The position numbers and the translations under genes were made by a program. Below the pieces are notes generated by a model. The model had not been told where the DNA came from. It saw nothing but the letters and a program-made list of their open reading frames with translations, and made no database searches. A DNA stretch of 64,000 nt, taken from NCBI GenBank assembly GCA_030762895.1, contig CM061064.1:241711909-241775908 (forward strand), in the 5' to 3' direction. The stretch is from Sophora flavescens. Taxonomy: Eukaryota; Streptophyta; Magnoliopsida; Fabales; Fabaceae. This document shows positions 36,740 to 50,839 of this stretch, one piece after another (within the stretch, counting starts at the first letter, position 1; each line of letters starts with the position of its first letter).

Positions 36740-39700
36740 CATATATCGGATTTTGGTGATCATGCTATCCCTATAAAGATAAGGAATAGACCTATAATTT
36801 CTTGTTTCAGGAGAAATGTCAAATTAGGCCAAAATCAAGGCTAAATTGAGTCCTGAGTTCTCCGGCGCGGATCAGTGCCCAGTCCATGATGTTCCTTCAC
36901 TTAAATGGGCCTAACTTACTCATCTTAAGCCCAATTAAGGCATATGATACCTGGTTGAAAGCTTATTCAGAGACCCTTAATTTGGTCTAGGGTTAGGTCA
37001 GGATTAATAAGCATAAATAGTAGTTTACAGCCGCACAAGCCAGAGAGAGAGGAAAATTAGATAACTTTTACAATAATTGTTTTTGCTTTTACAATATTGA
37101 GCTTAATTGGGTTTAATTACTAAACATTGTTAATTTTTATATTTTTCACTCATCCTGACCTTGTTGCCTTGCATAAAGCATAACTAGAGCTACAGATATC
37201 GGATTTTGGTGATCTTGTTTTCCTTAGAAAGATAAGGAAGAGACCTACAATTTCTGGATTCACAAGAATTGTTAAATTAGGCCATAATCAAGGGTTAATT
37301 GGGTCCCGAGTTCTCTGGTGGGGATCAGTACACGGTCCATGATGTTCCTTCATTTAAATGGGCCTAACTTACTCATCTTAAGCCCAATTAAGGCATATGA
37401 TACCTTGTTGGAAAGCTTATTCAGAGACCATTAATTTGATCTAGGTTTAGGTCAGGATTAATATGCATAAATAGTAGTTTACAGCCGCACAAGCCAGAGA
37501 TAGACGGAAATTAGAGAACTTTTATAATCATTGTTTTTGCTTTTACATTATTTGACTTAATCGGGCTTAATTGCTAAACATTGTTAATTTTCGGATTTTT
37601 CACTCATCCTGACCTTGTTGCCTTGCGTAGAGCATAACTAGAGCTACAGATAACGGATTTTGGTGATCTTGCTGTCCCAAGAAAGATAAGGAAGAGAGCT
37701 ACAATTTCAGGTTTAACAAGAATTGTCAAATTAGGCCAAAATCAAGGCTAAATTGGGTCCTGAGTTCTCCGGCGCGGATCAGTGCCCAGTCCATGATGTT
37801 CCTTCACTTAAATGGGCCTAACTTACTCATCTTAAGCCCAATTAAGGCATATGATACCTGGTTGGAAGCTTATTCAGAGGCCCTTAATTTGGTCTAGGGT
37901 TAGGTCAGGATTAATAAGCATAAATAGTAGTTTACAGCCGCACAAGCCAGAGAGAGACGAAAATTAGACAACTTTTACAATATTTGTTTTTACTTTTACA
38001 TTATTGAGCTTAATTGGGTTTAATTACTAAACATTGTTAATTTTTATATTTTTCACTCATCCTGACCTTGTTGCCTTGCATAGAGCATAACTAGAGCTAC
38101 AGATATCGGATTTTGGTGATCTTGTTGTCCTTAGAAAGATAAGGAAGAGACCTACAATTTCTGGATTCACAAGAATTGTCAAATTAGGCCATAATCAAGG
38201 CTTAATTGGGTCCCGAGTTCTCTGGCGGGGATCAGTGCACTGTCCATGATGTTCCTACACTTAAATGGGCCTAACTTACTCATCTTGAGCCCAATTAAGG
38301 CATATGATACCTTGTTGGAAAGCTTATTCAGAGGCCATTAATTTGATCTAGGTTTAGGTCAGGATTAATATGCATAAATAGTAGTTTACAGCCGCACAAG
38401 CCAGAGATAGACGGAAATTAGAGAACTTTTATAATCATTGTTTTTGCTTTTACATTATTTGGCTTAATCGGGCTTAATTGCTAAACATTGTTAATTTTCG
38501 GATTTTTCACTCATCCTGACCTTGTTACCATGCGTAGAGCATTACTAGAGCTACAGATAACGGATTTTGGTGATCTTGCTGTCCCTAGAAAGATAAGGAA
38601 GAGGCCTACAATTTCAGGTTTAACAAGAATTGTCAAATTAGGCCAAAATCAAGGCTAAATTGGGTCCTGAGTTCTCCGGCGCGGATCAGTGCCCAGTCCA
38701 TGATGTTCCTTCACTTAAATGGGTCTAACTTACTCATCTTAAGCCCAATTAAGGCATATGATACATGGTTGAAAGCTTATTCAGAGGCCCTTAATTTGGT
38801 CTAGGGTTAGGTCAGGATTAATAAGCATAAATAGTAGTTTACAGCCGCACAAGCCAGAGAGAGACGAAAATTAGACAACTTTTACAATAATTGTTTTTGC
38901 TTTTACATTATTGGGCTTAATTGGGTTTAATTACTAAACATTGTTAATTTTTATATTTTTCACTCATCCTGACCTTGTTGCCTTCCGCAGAGCATAACTA
39001 GTGCTACATATATCGGATTTTGGTGATCATGTTATCCCTAGAAAGATAAGGAAGAGACCTATAATTTCTTGTTTCAGGAGAATTGTCAAATTAGTCCAAA
39101 ATCAAGGATAAATTGGGTCCCGAGTTCTCTGGCACAGATCAGTGCACAGTCCATGAAGTTCCTTCACCTAAATGGGCCTAACTTACTCATCTTAAGCCCA
39201 ATTAAGGCATATGATACCTGGTTGAAAGCTTATTCAGAGGCCCTTAATTTGGTATAGGGTTAGGTCAGGATTAATAAGCATAAATAGTAGTTTATAGCCG
39301 CACAAGCCATAGAGAGACGAAAATTAGACAACTTTTACAATAATTGTTTTTGCTTTTACATTATTGGGCTTATTTGGGTTTAATTACTAAACTTTGTTAA
39401 ATTTAATATTTTTCACTCATCCTGACCTTGTTGCCTTGCATAGAGCATAACTAGAGCTACGGATATCGGATTTTGGTGATCTTGTTGTCCTTAGAAAGAT
39501 AAGGAAGAGACCTACAATTTCTGGATTCACTAGAATTGTCAAATTAGGACAAAATCAAGGCTTAAGTGGGTCCCGAGTTCTCTGGCGGGGATTAGTGCAC
39601 TGTCCATGATGTTCCTTCACTTAAATGGGCCAAACTTACTCATCTTAAGCCCAATTAAGGCATTTGATACCTTGTTGGAATGCTTATTCAGAGAACATTA

Positions 39701-40600
39701 ATTTGATCTTGGTTTAGGTCAGGATTAATATGCATAAATAGTAATTTACAGCCGCACAAGCCAGAGATAGACGGAAATTAGAAAACTTTTATAATCATTG
39801 TTTTTGCTTTTACATTATTTGGCTTAATCGGGCTTAATTGCTAAACATTGTTAATTTTCGGATTTTTCACTCATCCTGACCTTGTTGCCTTGCGTAGAGC
39901 ATAACTAGAGCTACAAATAACCGATTTCGGTGATCTTGCTGTCCCTAGAAAGATAAGGAAGAGATCTACAATTTCAGGTGTAACAATAATTGTCAAATTA
40001 GGCCAAAATCAAGGCTAAATTGGGTCCTGAGTTCTCCGGCGCGAATCGGTGCCCAGTCCAGGATGTTCCTTCACTTAAATGGGCCTAACTTACTCATCTT
40101 AAGCCCAATTAAGGCATATGTTACCTGGTTGAAAACTTATTCAGAGGCCCTTAATTTGGTCTAGGGTTAGGTCAGGATTAATAAGCATAAATAGTAGTTT
40201 ACAGCCGCACAAGCCAGAGAGAGACGGAAATTAGACAACTTTTACAATAATTGTTTTTGCTTTTCCATTATTGGGCTTAATTGGGTTTAATTACTAAACA
40301 TTGTAAATTTTTATATTTTTCACTCATCCTGACCTTGTAGCATTCCGCAGAGCATAACTAGCGCTACATATATCGGATTTTGGTGATCATGCTATCCCTA
40401 GAAAGATAAGGAAGAGACCTATAATTTCTTGTTTCAGGAGAATTGTCAAATTAGGCCAAAATCAAGGCTAAATTGCATCCCGAGTTCTCTGGCACAGATG
40501 AGTACGCAGTCCATGATGTTCCTTCACTTAAATTGGCCTAACTTACTCATCTTAAGCCCAATTAAGGCATATGATACCAGGTTGAAAGCTTATTCAGAGG
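36740..40600 (+). repeat. Satellite subarray with 907- and 1360-bp periods
   Basis: The marker CTGGATTCAC lies at 37254, 38161 and 39521 (steps of 907 and 1360 bp). The marker TGGTGATCAT lies at 39021 and 40381 (1360 bp). These are two- and three-monomer units of shared type. Confidence 0.75.
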
Positions 40601-41439
40601 CCCTTAATTTGGTCTAGGGTTAGGTTAGGATTAATAAGCATAAATAGCAGTTTACAGCCGCACAAGCCAGAGAGAGACGGAAATTAGACAACTTTTACAA
40701 TATTTGTTTTTGCTTTTACATTATTGGGCTTAATTGGGCTTAATTGCTAAACATTGTTAATTTTTGGATTTTTCACTCATCCTGACCTTGTTGCCTTCCG
40801 CAGACAATAACTTGAGCTACAGATATCGGATTTTGTTGATCTTACTGTCCCTAGAAAGATAAGGAAGAGACCTATAATTTCATGTTTCAGAAGAATTGTC
40901 AAATTATGCCAAAATCAAGGCTAACTTGGGTCCCGAGTTCTCTGGCGCGGATCAGTGCGCAGTCCATGAAGTTCCTTCACTTAAATGTGCCTAACTTACT
41001 CATCTTAAGCCCAAATATTGCATATGATACTTTGTTGCAAAGCTTATTCAGAGGACCTTAATTTGGTCGATGGTTAGGTCAGGATTAATAAGCATAAATA
41101 GCAATTGACAGCCGCCAAGCCAGAGAGAGATGGAAATTAGACAACTTTTACAATCATTGTTTTTGCTTTTACATTGTTGGGCTTAATTGGGCTTAATTGC
41201 TAAACATTGTTAATTTTTATATTTTTCACTCATCCTGACCTTGTTGCCTTTCGCAGAGCATAACTAGTGCTACATATATCGGATTTTGGTGATCTTGCTA
41301 TCCCTAGAAAGATAAGGAAGAGACCTATAATTTCTTGTTTCAGAAGAATTGTCAAATTTGGCCAAAATCAAGGCTAAATTGGGACCCGAGTTCTCTGGCA
41401 CAGATCAGTGCGCAGTCCATGATGTTCCTTCACTTAAAT

Positions 41440-44400
41440 AGGCCTAACTTACACATCTTAAGCCCAATTAAGGCATATGATACATTGTTGGAAGGCTTAT
41501 TCAGAGGCCCTTAATTTGGACGAGGGTTTGGTCAGGATTAATAAGCATAAATAGCAGTTTACAGCGGCACAAGCCAGAGAGAGATGGAAATTATACAACT
41601 TTTAAAATCATTGTTTTTGATTTTACATTATTGGGCTTAATCTGGCTTAATTGCTAAACATTGTTAATTTTCGGATTTTTCACTAATCCTAACCTTGTTG
41701 CCTTCCGCAGAAAATAACTTGAGCTAGAGATATCGGATTTTGGTGACCTTGTTGTCCCTAGAAAGATAAGGAAGAGACCTATAATTTTATGTTTCAGAAG
41801 AATTGTCAAATTAGGCCAAAATCAAGGCTAAATTGGGTTCCGAGTTCTCTAGCGCGGATTAGTGGGCAGTCCATGATGTTCCTTCACTTAAATGGGCATA
41901 ACTTACTCATCTTAAGCCCAATTAAGGCATATGATACCTGGTTGAAAGCTTATTCAGAGGCCCTTAAATTGGTCTAGGGTTAGGTCAGGATTAATAAGCA
42001 TAAATAGCAGTTTATAGCCGCACGAGCCAGAGAGAGACGGAAATTAGACAACTTTTACAATAATTGTTTTTACTTTTACATTATTGGGCTTAATTGGGTT
42101 TAATTACTAAACATTTTTAATTTTCGGATTTTTCACTCATCCTGACCTTGTTGCCTTGCGCAGAGCATAACTAGAGCTACAGATATCAGATTTTGGTGAT
42201 CTTGTTGTCCAGAGAAAGATAAGGAAGAGACCTACAATTTGAGGATTTGCAAGAATTGTCAAATCAGGCTAAAATCATAGCTAAATTGGGTCCCGAGTTC
42301 TCTAGCGCGGATCGGTGCGCAGTCCATGATGTTCCATCATTTAAATGGGCCTAACTTACTCATCTTTAGCCCAATTAAGGCATATGTTACCTTGTTGGAA
42401 AACTTATTCAGAGGCCCTTAATTTCGTCTAGGGTTAGTTTAGGATTAATAAGCATAAATAGCAGTTTACAGCCGCACAAGCCAGAGAGGGGCGGAAATTA
42501 GACAACTTTTACAATCCTTGTTTTTGCTTTTAAATTGTTGGGCTTAATTGCTAAGCATTGTTAATTTTTGGATTTTTCACTCATCATGACCTTGTTGCCT
42601 TGTGCAGAGCATAACTAGAGCTACAGATAGCGCATTATGGTGATCTTGCTGTCCCTAGAAAGATAAGGAAGATACCTACAATTTCAGGTTTCACAAGAAT
42701 TGTCAAATTAGGCCAAAATCATGGCTAAATTGGGTCCCGAGTTATCAGGCGCGGATCAGTGCGCAGTCCATGACGTTCCTTCACTTAAATGGGCCTAACT
42801 TACTCATCTTAAGCCCAATTAAGGCATATGATACCTTGTTGGAATGCTTATTCAGAGGCCATTAATTTCGTCTAGGGTTAGGTCAGGATTGATAAGCATA
42901 AATAGCAGTTTACAGCCGCACAATCCAGAGAGACATGGAAATTAGAAAACTTTTACAATATTTGTTTTTGCTTTTACGTTATTGGGCTTGATTGCTAAAC
43001 ATTGTTAATTTTTCGATTTTTCACTCATCCTGACCATGTTGCCTTGCACAGTGCGTAGCTAGAGCTACAGATATCGGATTTAGGTTTTCTTGTTGTCCTG
43101 AGAAAGATAAGGAAGAGACCTAGAATTTCTTGTTTTAAAAGAATTGTCAAAATAGGCCAAAATCAAGGCTAAATTGGGTCCCGAGTTCTCTGGCACAGAT
43201 CAGTGCGCAGTCCATGATGTTCCTTCACTTAAATGGGCCTAACTTACTCATCTTAAGCCCAATTAAGGCATATGATACATTGTTGGAAGGCTTATTCAGA
43301 GGCCCTTAATTTGGTCGAGGGTTTTGTCAGGATTAATAAGCATAAATAGCAGTTTACAGCCGCACAAGCCAGAGAGAGATGGAAATTATACAACTTTTAC
43401 AATCATTGTTTTTGCTTTTACATTATTGGGCTTAATCTGGGTTAATTGCTAAACATTGTTAATTTTCAGATTTTTCACTCATCCAGACTTTGTAGCCTTC
43501 GGCATACAATAACTTGAGCTACAGATATCGGATTTTGGTGATCTTGCTGTCCCTAGAAAGATAAGGAAGAGACCTATAATTTCATGTTTCAGAAGAATTG
43601 TCAAATTAGGCCAAAATCAAGGCTAAATTGGGTCCCGTGTTCTCTGGCGCGGATCAGTGCGTAGTTCATGATGTTCCTTCACTTAAATGGGCATAACTTA
43701 CTTATCTTAAGCCCAATTAAGGCATATGATACCTGGTTGAAAGCTTATTCAGAGGCCCTTAATTTGGTCTAGGGTTAGGTCAGGATTAATAAGCATAAAT
43801 AGCAGTTTACAGCCGCACAAGCCAGAGAGAGACGGAAATTAGACAACTTTTACAATAATTGTTTTTGCTTTTACATTATTCGGCTTAATTGGGTTTAATT
43901 ACTAAACATTGTTAATTTTCGGATTTTTCACTCATCCTGACCTTGTTGCCTTGCGCAGAGCATAACTAGAGCTACAGATATCGGATTTTGGTGATCTTGT
44001 TGTCCAGAGAAAGATAAGGAAGAGACCTACAATTTGAGGATTTGCAAGAATTGTCAAATCAGGCCAAAATCATAGCTAAATTGGGTCCCGAGTTCTCTAG
44101 CGCGGATCGGTGCGCAGTCCATGATGTTCCATCATTTAAATGGGCCTAACTTACTCATCTTAAGCCCAATTAAGGCATATGTTACCTTGTTGGAAAACTT
44201 ATTCAGAGGCCCTAAATTTCGTCTAGGGTTAGTTTAGGATTAATAAGCATAAATAGCAGTTTACAGCCGCACAAGCCAGAGAGGGGCGAAAATTAGACAA
44301 CTTTTACAATCCTTGTTTTTGCTTTTAAATTGTTGGGCTTAATTGCTAAGCATTGTTAATTTTTGGATTTTTCACTCATCATGACCTTGTTGCCTTGTGC

Positions 44401-45740
44401 AGAGCATAATTAGAGCTACAGATAGCGCATTATGGTGATCTTGCTGTCCCTAGAAAGATAAGGAAGATACCTACAATTTCAGGTTTCACAAGAATTGTCA
44501 AATTAGGCCAAAATCATGGCTAAATTGGGTCCCGAGTTATCTGGCGCGGATCAGTGCGCAGTCCATGACGTTCCTTCACTTAAATGGGCCAAACTTACTC
44601 ATCTTAAGCCCAATTAAGGCATATGATACCTTGTTGGAATGCTTATTCAGAGGCCATTAATTTCGTCTAGGGTTACGTCAGGATTGATAAGCATAAATAG
44701 CAGTTTACAGCCGCACAATCCAGAGAGAGATGGAAATTAGAAAACTTTTACAATAATTGTTTTTGCTTTTACGTTATTGGGCTTGATTGCTAAACATTGT
44801 TAATTTTTCGATTTTTCACTCATCCTGACCATGTTGCCTTGCACAGTGCGTAGCTAGAGCTACAGATGTCGGATTTAGGTTTTCTTGTTGTCCCGAGAAA
44901 GATAAGGAAGAGACCTAGAATTTCTTGTTTTAAAAGAATTGTCAAAATAGGCCAAAATCAAGGCTAAATTGGGTCCCGAGTTCTCTGGCACAGATCAGTG
45001 CGCAGTCCATGATGTTCCTTCACTTAAATGGGCCCAACTTACTCATCTTAAGCCCAATTAAGGCATATGATACATTGTTGGAAGGCTTATTCAGAGGCCC
45101 TTAATTTGGTCGAGGGTTTGGTCAGGATTAATAAGCATAAATAGCAGTTTACAGCCGCACAAGCCAGAGAGAGATGGAAATTATACAACTTTTACAATCA
45201 TTGTTTTTGCTTTTACATTATTGGGCTTAATCTGGGTTAATTGCTAAACATTGTTAATTTTCGGATTTTTCACTCATCCAGACTTTGTAGCCTTCGGCAT
45301 ACAATAACTTGAGCTATAGATATCGGATTTTGGTGATCTTCCTGTCTCTAGAAAGATAAGGAAGAGACCTATAATTTCATGCTTCAGAAGAATTGTCAAA
45401 TTAGGCCAAAATCAAGGCTAAATTGGGTCCCGAGTTCTCTGGCGCGGATCAGTGCGTAGTTCATGATGTTCCTTCACTTAAATGGGCATAACTTACTCAT
45501 CTTAAGCCCAATTACGGCATATGATACCTGGTTGAAAGTTTATTCAGAGGCCCTTAATTTGGTCTAGGGTTAGGTCAGGATTAATAAGCATAAATAGCAG
45601 TTTACAGCCGCACAAGCCAGAGAGAGACGAAAATTAGACAACTTTTACAATAATGGTTTTTGCTTTTACATTATTCGGCTTAATTGGGTTTAATTACTAA
45701 ACATTGTTAATTTTCGGATTTTTCACTCATCCTGACCTTG
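41440..45740 (+). repeat. Satellite higher-order unit of 1795 bp (four monomers)
   Basis: The marker GCATAACTTACT (its second copy reads GCATAACTTACTTATC) lies at 41896, 43691 and 45486. The marker TCTGG after GGGCTTAA lies at 41641, 43436 and 45231. AATTTGAGGATTTGCAAG lies at 42236 and 44031, and GCGTAGCTAGAG at 43053 and 44848. All are exactly 1795 bp apart. The copies are nearly identical over 1.8 kb, so the duplication is recent. Confidence 0.92.
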
Positions 45741-48700
45741 TTGCCTTCAGCAGACAATAACTTGAGCTACAGATATCGGATTTTGGTGATCTTGCTGTCC
45801 CTAGAAAGATAAGGAAGAGACCTATAATTTCATGTTTCAGAAGAATTGTCAAATTATTCCAAAATCAAGGCTAACTTGGGTCCCGAGTTCTCTGGCGCGG
45901 ATCAGTGCGTAGTCCATGATGTTCCTTCACTTAAATGTGCCTAACTTACTCATCTTAAGCCCAAATATTGCATATGATACTTTGTTGGAAAGCTTATTCA
46001 GAGGACCTTAATTTGGTCAATGGTTAGGTCAGGATTAATAAGCATAAATAGCAATTGACAGCCGCACAAGCCAGAGAGAGATGGAAATTAGACAACTTTT
46101 ACAATCATTGTTTTTGCTTTTACATTGTTGGGCTTAATTGCTAAACATTGTTAATTTTTATATTTTTCACTCATCCTGACCTTGTTACCTTTCGCAGAGC
46201 ACAACTAGTGCTACATATATCGGATTTTGGTGATCTTGCTATCCCTAGAAAGATAAGGAAGAGACCTATAATTTCTTGTTTCAAAAGAATTGTCAAATTT
46301 GGCCAAAATCAAGACTAAATTGGGACCCGAGTTCTCTGGCGCAGATCAGTGCGCAATCCACGATGTTCCTTCACTTAAATGGGCCTAACTTACACATCTT
46401 GAGCCCAATTAAGGCATATGATACATTGTTGGAAGGCTTATTCAGAGGCCCTTAATTTGGTCGAGGGTTTGGTCAGGATTAATAAGCATAAATAGCAGTT
46501 TACAGACGCACAAGCCAGAGAGAGATGGAAATTATACAACTTTTACAATCATTGTTTTTGCTTTTACATTATTGGGCTTAATCTGGCTTAATTGCTAAAC
46601 ATTGTTAATTTTCGGATTTTTCACTCATCCTGACCTTGTTGCCTTCCGCAAACAATAACTTGAGCTACATATATCGGATTTTGGTGATCTTGTTGTCCCT
46701 AGAAAGATAAGGAAGAGACCTATAATTTCATGTTTCAGAAGAATTGTCAAATTAGGCCAAAATCAAGGCTAAATTGGGTCCCGAGATCTTTGGCGCGGAT
46801 CAGTGCGCAGTTCATGATGTTCCTTCATTTAAATGGGCATAACTTACTCATCTTAAGCCCAATTAAGGAATATGATACCTGATTGAAATCTTATTCAGAG
46901 GCCCTTAATTTGGTCTAGGGTTAGGTCAGGATTAATAAGCATAAATAGCAGTTTATAGGCGCACAAGCCAGAGAGAGACGAAAATTAGACAACTTTTACA
47001 ATAATTGTTTTTAATTTTACATTATTGGGCTTAATTGGGTTTAATTACTAAACATTTTTAATTTTCGGATTTTTCAGTCATCCTGACGTTGTTGCCTTGC
47101 GCAGAGCATAACTTGAGCTACAGATATCGGATTTTGGTGATCTTGTTGTCCCGAGAAAGATAAGGAAGAGACCTACAATTTGAGAATTCACAAGAATTGT
47201 CAAATTAGGACAAAATCATGGCTAAATTGGGTCCCGAGTTCTCTAGCGCGGATCAGTGCGCAGTCCATGATGTTCCATCATTTAAATGGGCCTAACTTAC
47301 TCATCTTATGCCCAATTAAGGCATATGATACCTTGTTGGAAAACTTATTCAGAGGCCCTTAATTTCGTCTAGGGTTAGGTCAGGATTAATAAGCATAAAT
47401 AGCAGTTTACAGCCGCACAAGCCAGAGAGAGACGGAAATTAGACAACTTTTACAATCACTGTTTTTGCTTTTAAATTGTTGGGCTTAATTGCTAAACATT
47501 GTTAATTTTCGGATTTTTCACTCATCCTGACCTTGTTGCCTTGCGTAGAGCATAACTAGACCTACAGATAACAGATTTTGGTGATCTTGCTGTCCCAAGA
47601 AAGATAAGGAAGAGAGCTACAATTTCAGGTTTAGCAAGAATTGTCAAATTAGGCCAAAATCAAGGCTAAATTTGGTCCTGAGTTCTCCGGCGCGGATCAG
47701 TGCCCAGTCCAAGATGTTCCTTCACTTAAATGGGCCTAACTTACTCATCTTAAGCCCAATTAAGGCATATGATACCTGGTTGAAAGCTTATTCAGAGGCC
47801 CTTAATTTGGTCTAGGTTTAGGTCAGGATTAATATGCATAAATAGCAGTTTACAGCCGCACAAGCCAGAGATAGACGGACATTAGAGAACTTTTATAATC
47901 ATTGCTTTTGCTTTTACATTATTTGGCTTAATCGGGCTTAATTGCTAAACATTGTTAATTTTCGGATTTTTCACTCATCCTGACCTTGTTGCCTTGCGTA
48001 GAGCATAACTAGAGCTACAGATAACGGATTTTGGTGATCTTGCTGTCCCAAGAAAGATAAGGAAGAGACCTACAATTTCATGTTTAACAAGAATTGTCAA
48101 ATTAGGCCAAAATCAAGGTTAAATTTGGTCCGGAGTTCTTCGGCGCGGATCAGTGCCCAGTCCATGATGTTCCTTCACTTAAATGGACCTAACTTACTCA
48201 TCTTAAGCCCAATTAAGGCATATGATACTTGGTTGAAAGCTTATTCAGAGGCCCTTAATTTGGTCTAGGGTTAGGTCAGGATTAATAAGCTTAAATAGTA
48301 GTTTACAGCCGCACAAGCCAGAGAGAGACGAAAATTGGACAACTTTTACAATAATTGTTTTTGCTGTTACATTGTTGGGCTTAATTGGGCTTAATTGCTA
48401 AACGTTGTTAATTTTTATATTTTTCACTCATCCTGACCTTGTTGCCTTTCGCATAGCATAACTAGTGCTACATATATCGGATTTTGGTGATCTTGCTATC
48501 CCTAGAAAGATAAGGAAGAGACCTATAATTTCTTGTTTCAGAAGAATTGTCAAATTTGGCCAAAATCAAGGCTATTGGGACACGAGTTCTCTGGCGCAGA
48601 TCAGTGCGTAGTCCATGATGTTCCTTCACTTAAATGGGCCTAACTTACACATCTTAAGCCCAATTAAGGCATATGATACATTGTTGGAAGGCTTATTCAG

Positions 48701-50464
48701 AGGCCCTTAATTTGGTCGAGGGTTTGGTTAGGATTAATAAGCATAAATAGCAGTTTACAGACGCACAAGCCAGAGAGAGACGGAAATTAGAGAACTTTTA
48801 CAATCATTGTTTTTGCTTTTACATTATTGGGCTTAATCGGGCTTAATTGCTAAACATTGTTAATTTTCGGATTTTTCACTCATCCTGACCTTGTTGCCTT
48901 GCGCAGAGCATAATTAGAGCTACATATAACGGATATTGGTGATCTTGCTGTCCCTAGAAAGATAAGGAAGAGACCTACAATTTCAGGTTTAACAAGAATT
49001 GTCAAATTAGGCCAAAATCAAGGCTAAATTGGGTCCTGAGTTCTCCGGTGCGGATCAGTGCCAAGTCCATGATGTTCCTTCACTTAAATGGGCCTAACTT
49101 ACTCATCTTAAGCCCAATTAAGGCATATGATACCTGGTTGAAAGCTTATTCAGAGGCCCTTAATTTGGTATAGGGTTAGGTCAGGATTAATAAGCATAAA
49201 TAGCAGTTTACAGCCGCACAAGCCAGAGAGAGACGGAAATTAGACAACTTTTGCAATAATTGTTTTTACTTTTACATTATTGGGCTTAATTGGGTTTAAT
49301 CACTATACATTTTTAATTTTCGGATTTTTCACTCATCCTGCCCTTGTTGCCTTGCGCAGAGCATAACTAGAGCTACAAATATCGGATTTTGGTGATCTTG
49401 TTGTCCAGAGAAAGATAAGGAAGAGACCTACAATTTGAGGATTTTCAAGAATTGTCAAATCAGGCCAAAATCATAGCTAAATTGGGTCCCGAGTTCTCTA
49501 GCGCGGATCAGTGCGCAGTCCATGATGTTCCATCATTTAAATGGGCCTAACTTACTCATCTTAAGCCCAATTAAGGCATATGATACCTTGTTGGAAAACT
49601 TATTCAGAGGCCCTTAATTTCGCCTAGGGTTAGTTTAGGATTAATAAGCATAAATAGCAGTTTACAGACGCACAAGCCAGAGAGAGATGGAAATTTGACA
49701 ACTTTTACAATCATTGTTTTTGCTTTTAAATTGTTGGGCTTAATTGCTAAGCATTGTTAATTTTTGGATTTTTCACTCATCATGACATTGTTGCCTTGCA
49801 CAGAGCATAACTAGAGCTACAGATAGCGCATTATGGTGATCTTGCTGTCCCTAGAAAGATAAGGAAGATACCTACAATTTCAGGTTTCACAAGAATTGTC
49901 AAATTAGGCCAAAATCAAGGTTAAATTGGGTCCCGAGTTCTCTGGCGCGGATCAGTGCGCAGTCCATGACGTTCCTTCACTTAAATGGGCCTAACTTACT
50001 CATCTTAAGCTCAATTATGGCATATGATACCTTGTTGGAATGCTTATTCAGAGGCCATTAATTTCGTCTAGGGTTAGGTCAGGATTGATAAGCATAAATA
50101 GCAGTTTACAGCCGCACAAGCAAGAGAGAGATGGAAATTAGAAAACTTTTACAATATTTGTTTTTGCTTTTACGTTATTGGGCTTGATTGCTAAACATTG
50201 TTAATTTTTCGATTTTTCACTCATCCTTACCTTGTTGCCTGATGAGTGTGATTTCACCTCATCTTTGTCCATCATTTTGCATACAATTTCATGTAGTTTA
50301 GGCATATTTTTATTAGATTTTTGGTTAATTTTCCTTTGGAACGGGAAAGGCGGTTTTCGTGTGTTGTTTTGCAGATATCAAGGGTAAAATGCTCAAGATC
50401 AACCGTGATGGAGTTTGGATGAAGATGGAGCTTTAAAAGTGCAGAAAATGAGCCAAATAGAGCC

Positions 50465-50762
50465 CATCACGGCCTAGCCGTGATGCCCATCACGGCCATG
50501 ATCGAGCAAAAAACTGAAAAAGAACAAAGGCTGAAGTCAGAGTCTGTCATGGCCTGGCCGTGATAGCCATCACGGTCGTGACCCAAAACCACCACAAGTC
50601 AGGGCACATCACGGCCACAGCCGTGATTCAGAACACGGCCATAACAGAGGGCTCGCGACGCGAACATAGGCTCGCCACGCGAGAGACTGGAATTTTACAA
50701 AAGTGCCAGAAGCAGAGACCGTCACGGCCTGGCCGTGATGGCCATCACGGCCGTGACGCGCA
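50465..50762. promoter_or_regulatory. Array of ATCACGGCC...GGCCGTGAT palindromes in element B U3
   Basis: Repeated near-palindromes of the form ATCACGGCC-NN-GCCGTGAT, often in tandem pairs (near 50465-50505, 50548-50582, 50607-50645 and 50728-50758). Embedded among them is a GCTCGCGACGCGAA / GCTCGCCACGCGAG pair near 50651-50682. It lies about 70-370 bp upstream of the TATA box. The same motif classes occur in element A's LTR. Open frames across this segment (for example 50560-50790) only reflect the repeats. Confidence 0.8.
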
Positions 50763-50831
50763 TTACTTGGACCTGAAGAAACCGAAATAGATAAGATTTT
50801 GAGTTAGATTGGGACTCTAACTTCCCACATC

Positions 50832-50839
50832 TATAAATA
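50832..50839 (+). promoter_or_regulatory. TATA box of element B 5' LTR
   Basis: TATAAATA in the context CACATCTATAAATAAGGACC. The 3' LTR copy is at 56738-56745. Confidence 0.75.

Larger units (their letters stand above)
33637..50239 (+). repeat. Satellite block 2, about 37 monomers
   Basis: Continues block 1 in the same orientation and phase directly after the CACTA element. Monomer types differ from block 1: many have CTGGTTGAAAGCTTATTC or a GGCGGGGATC variant. The block has its own higher-order periods: 907/1360 bp around 36700-40600 and 1795 bp around 41440-45740. It ends within a monomer at CCTTGTTGCC where element B begins. No genes seen. Confidence 0.97.

Noticed and set aside
50560..50790. 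76-codon frame repeated at 56466-56696
   Set aside because: It is the palindrome-rich LTR U3 read as protein. It appears twice only because the LTR does.
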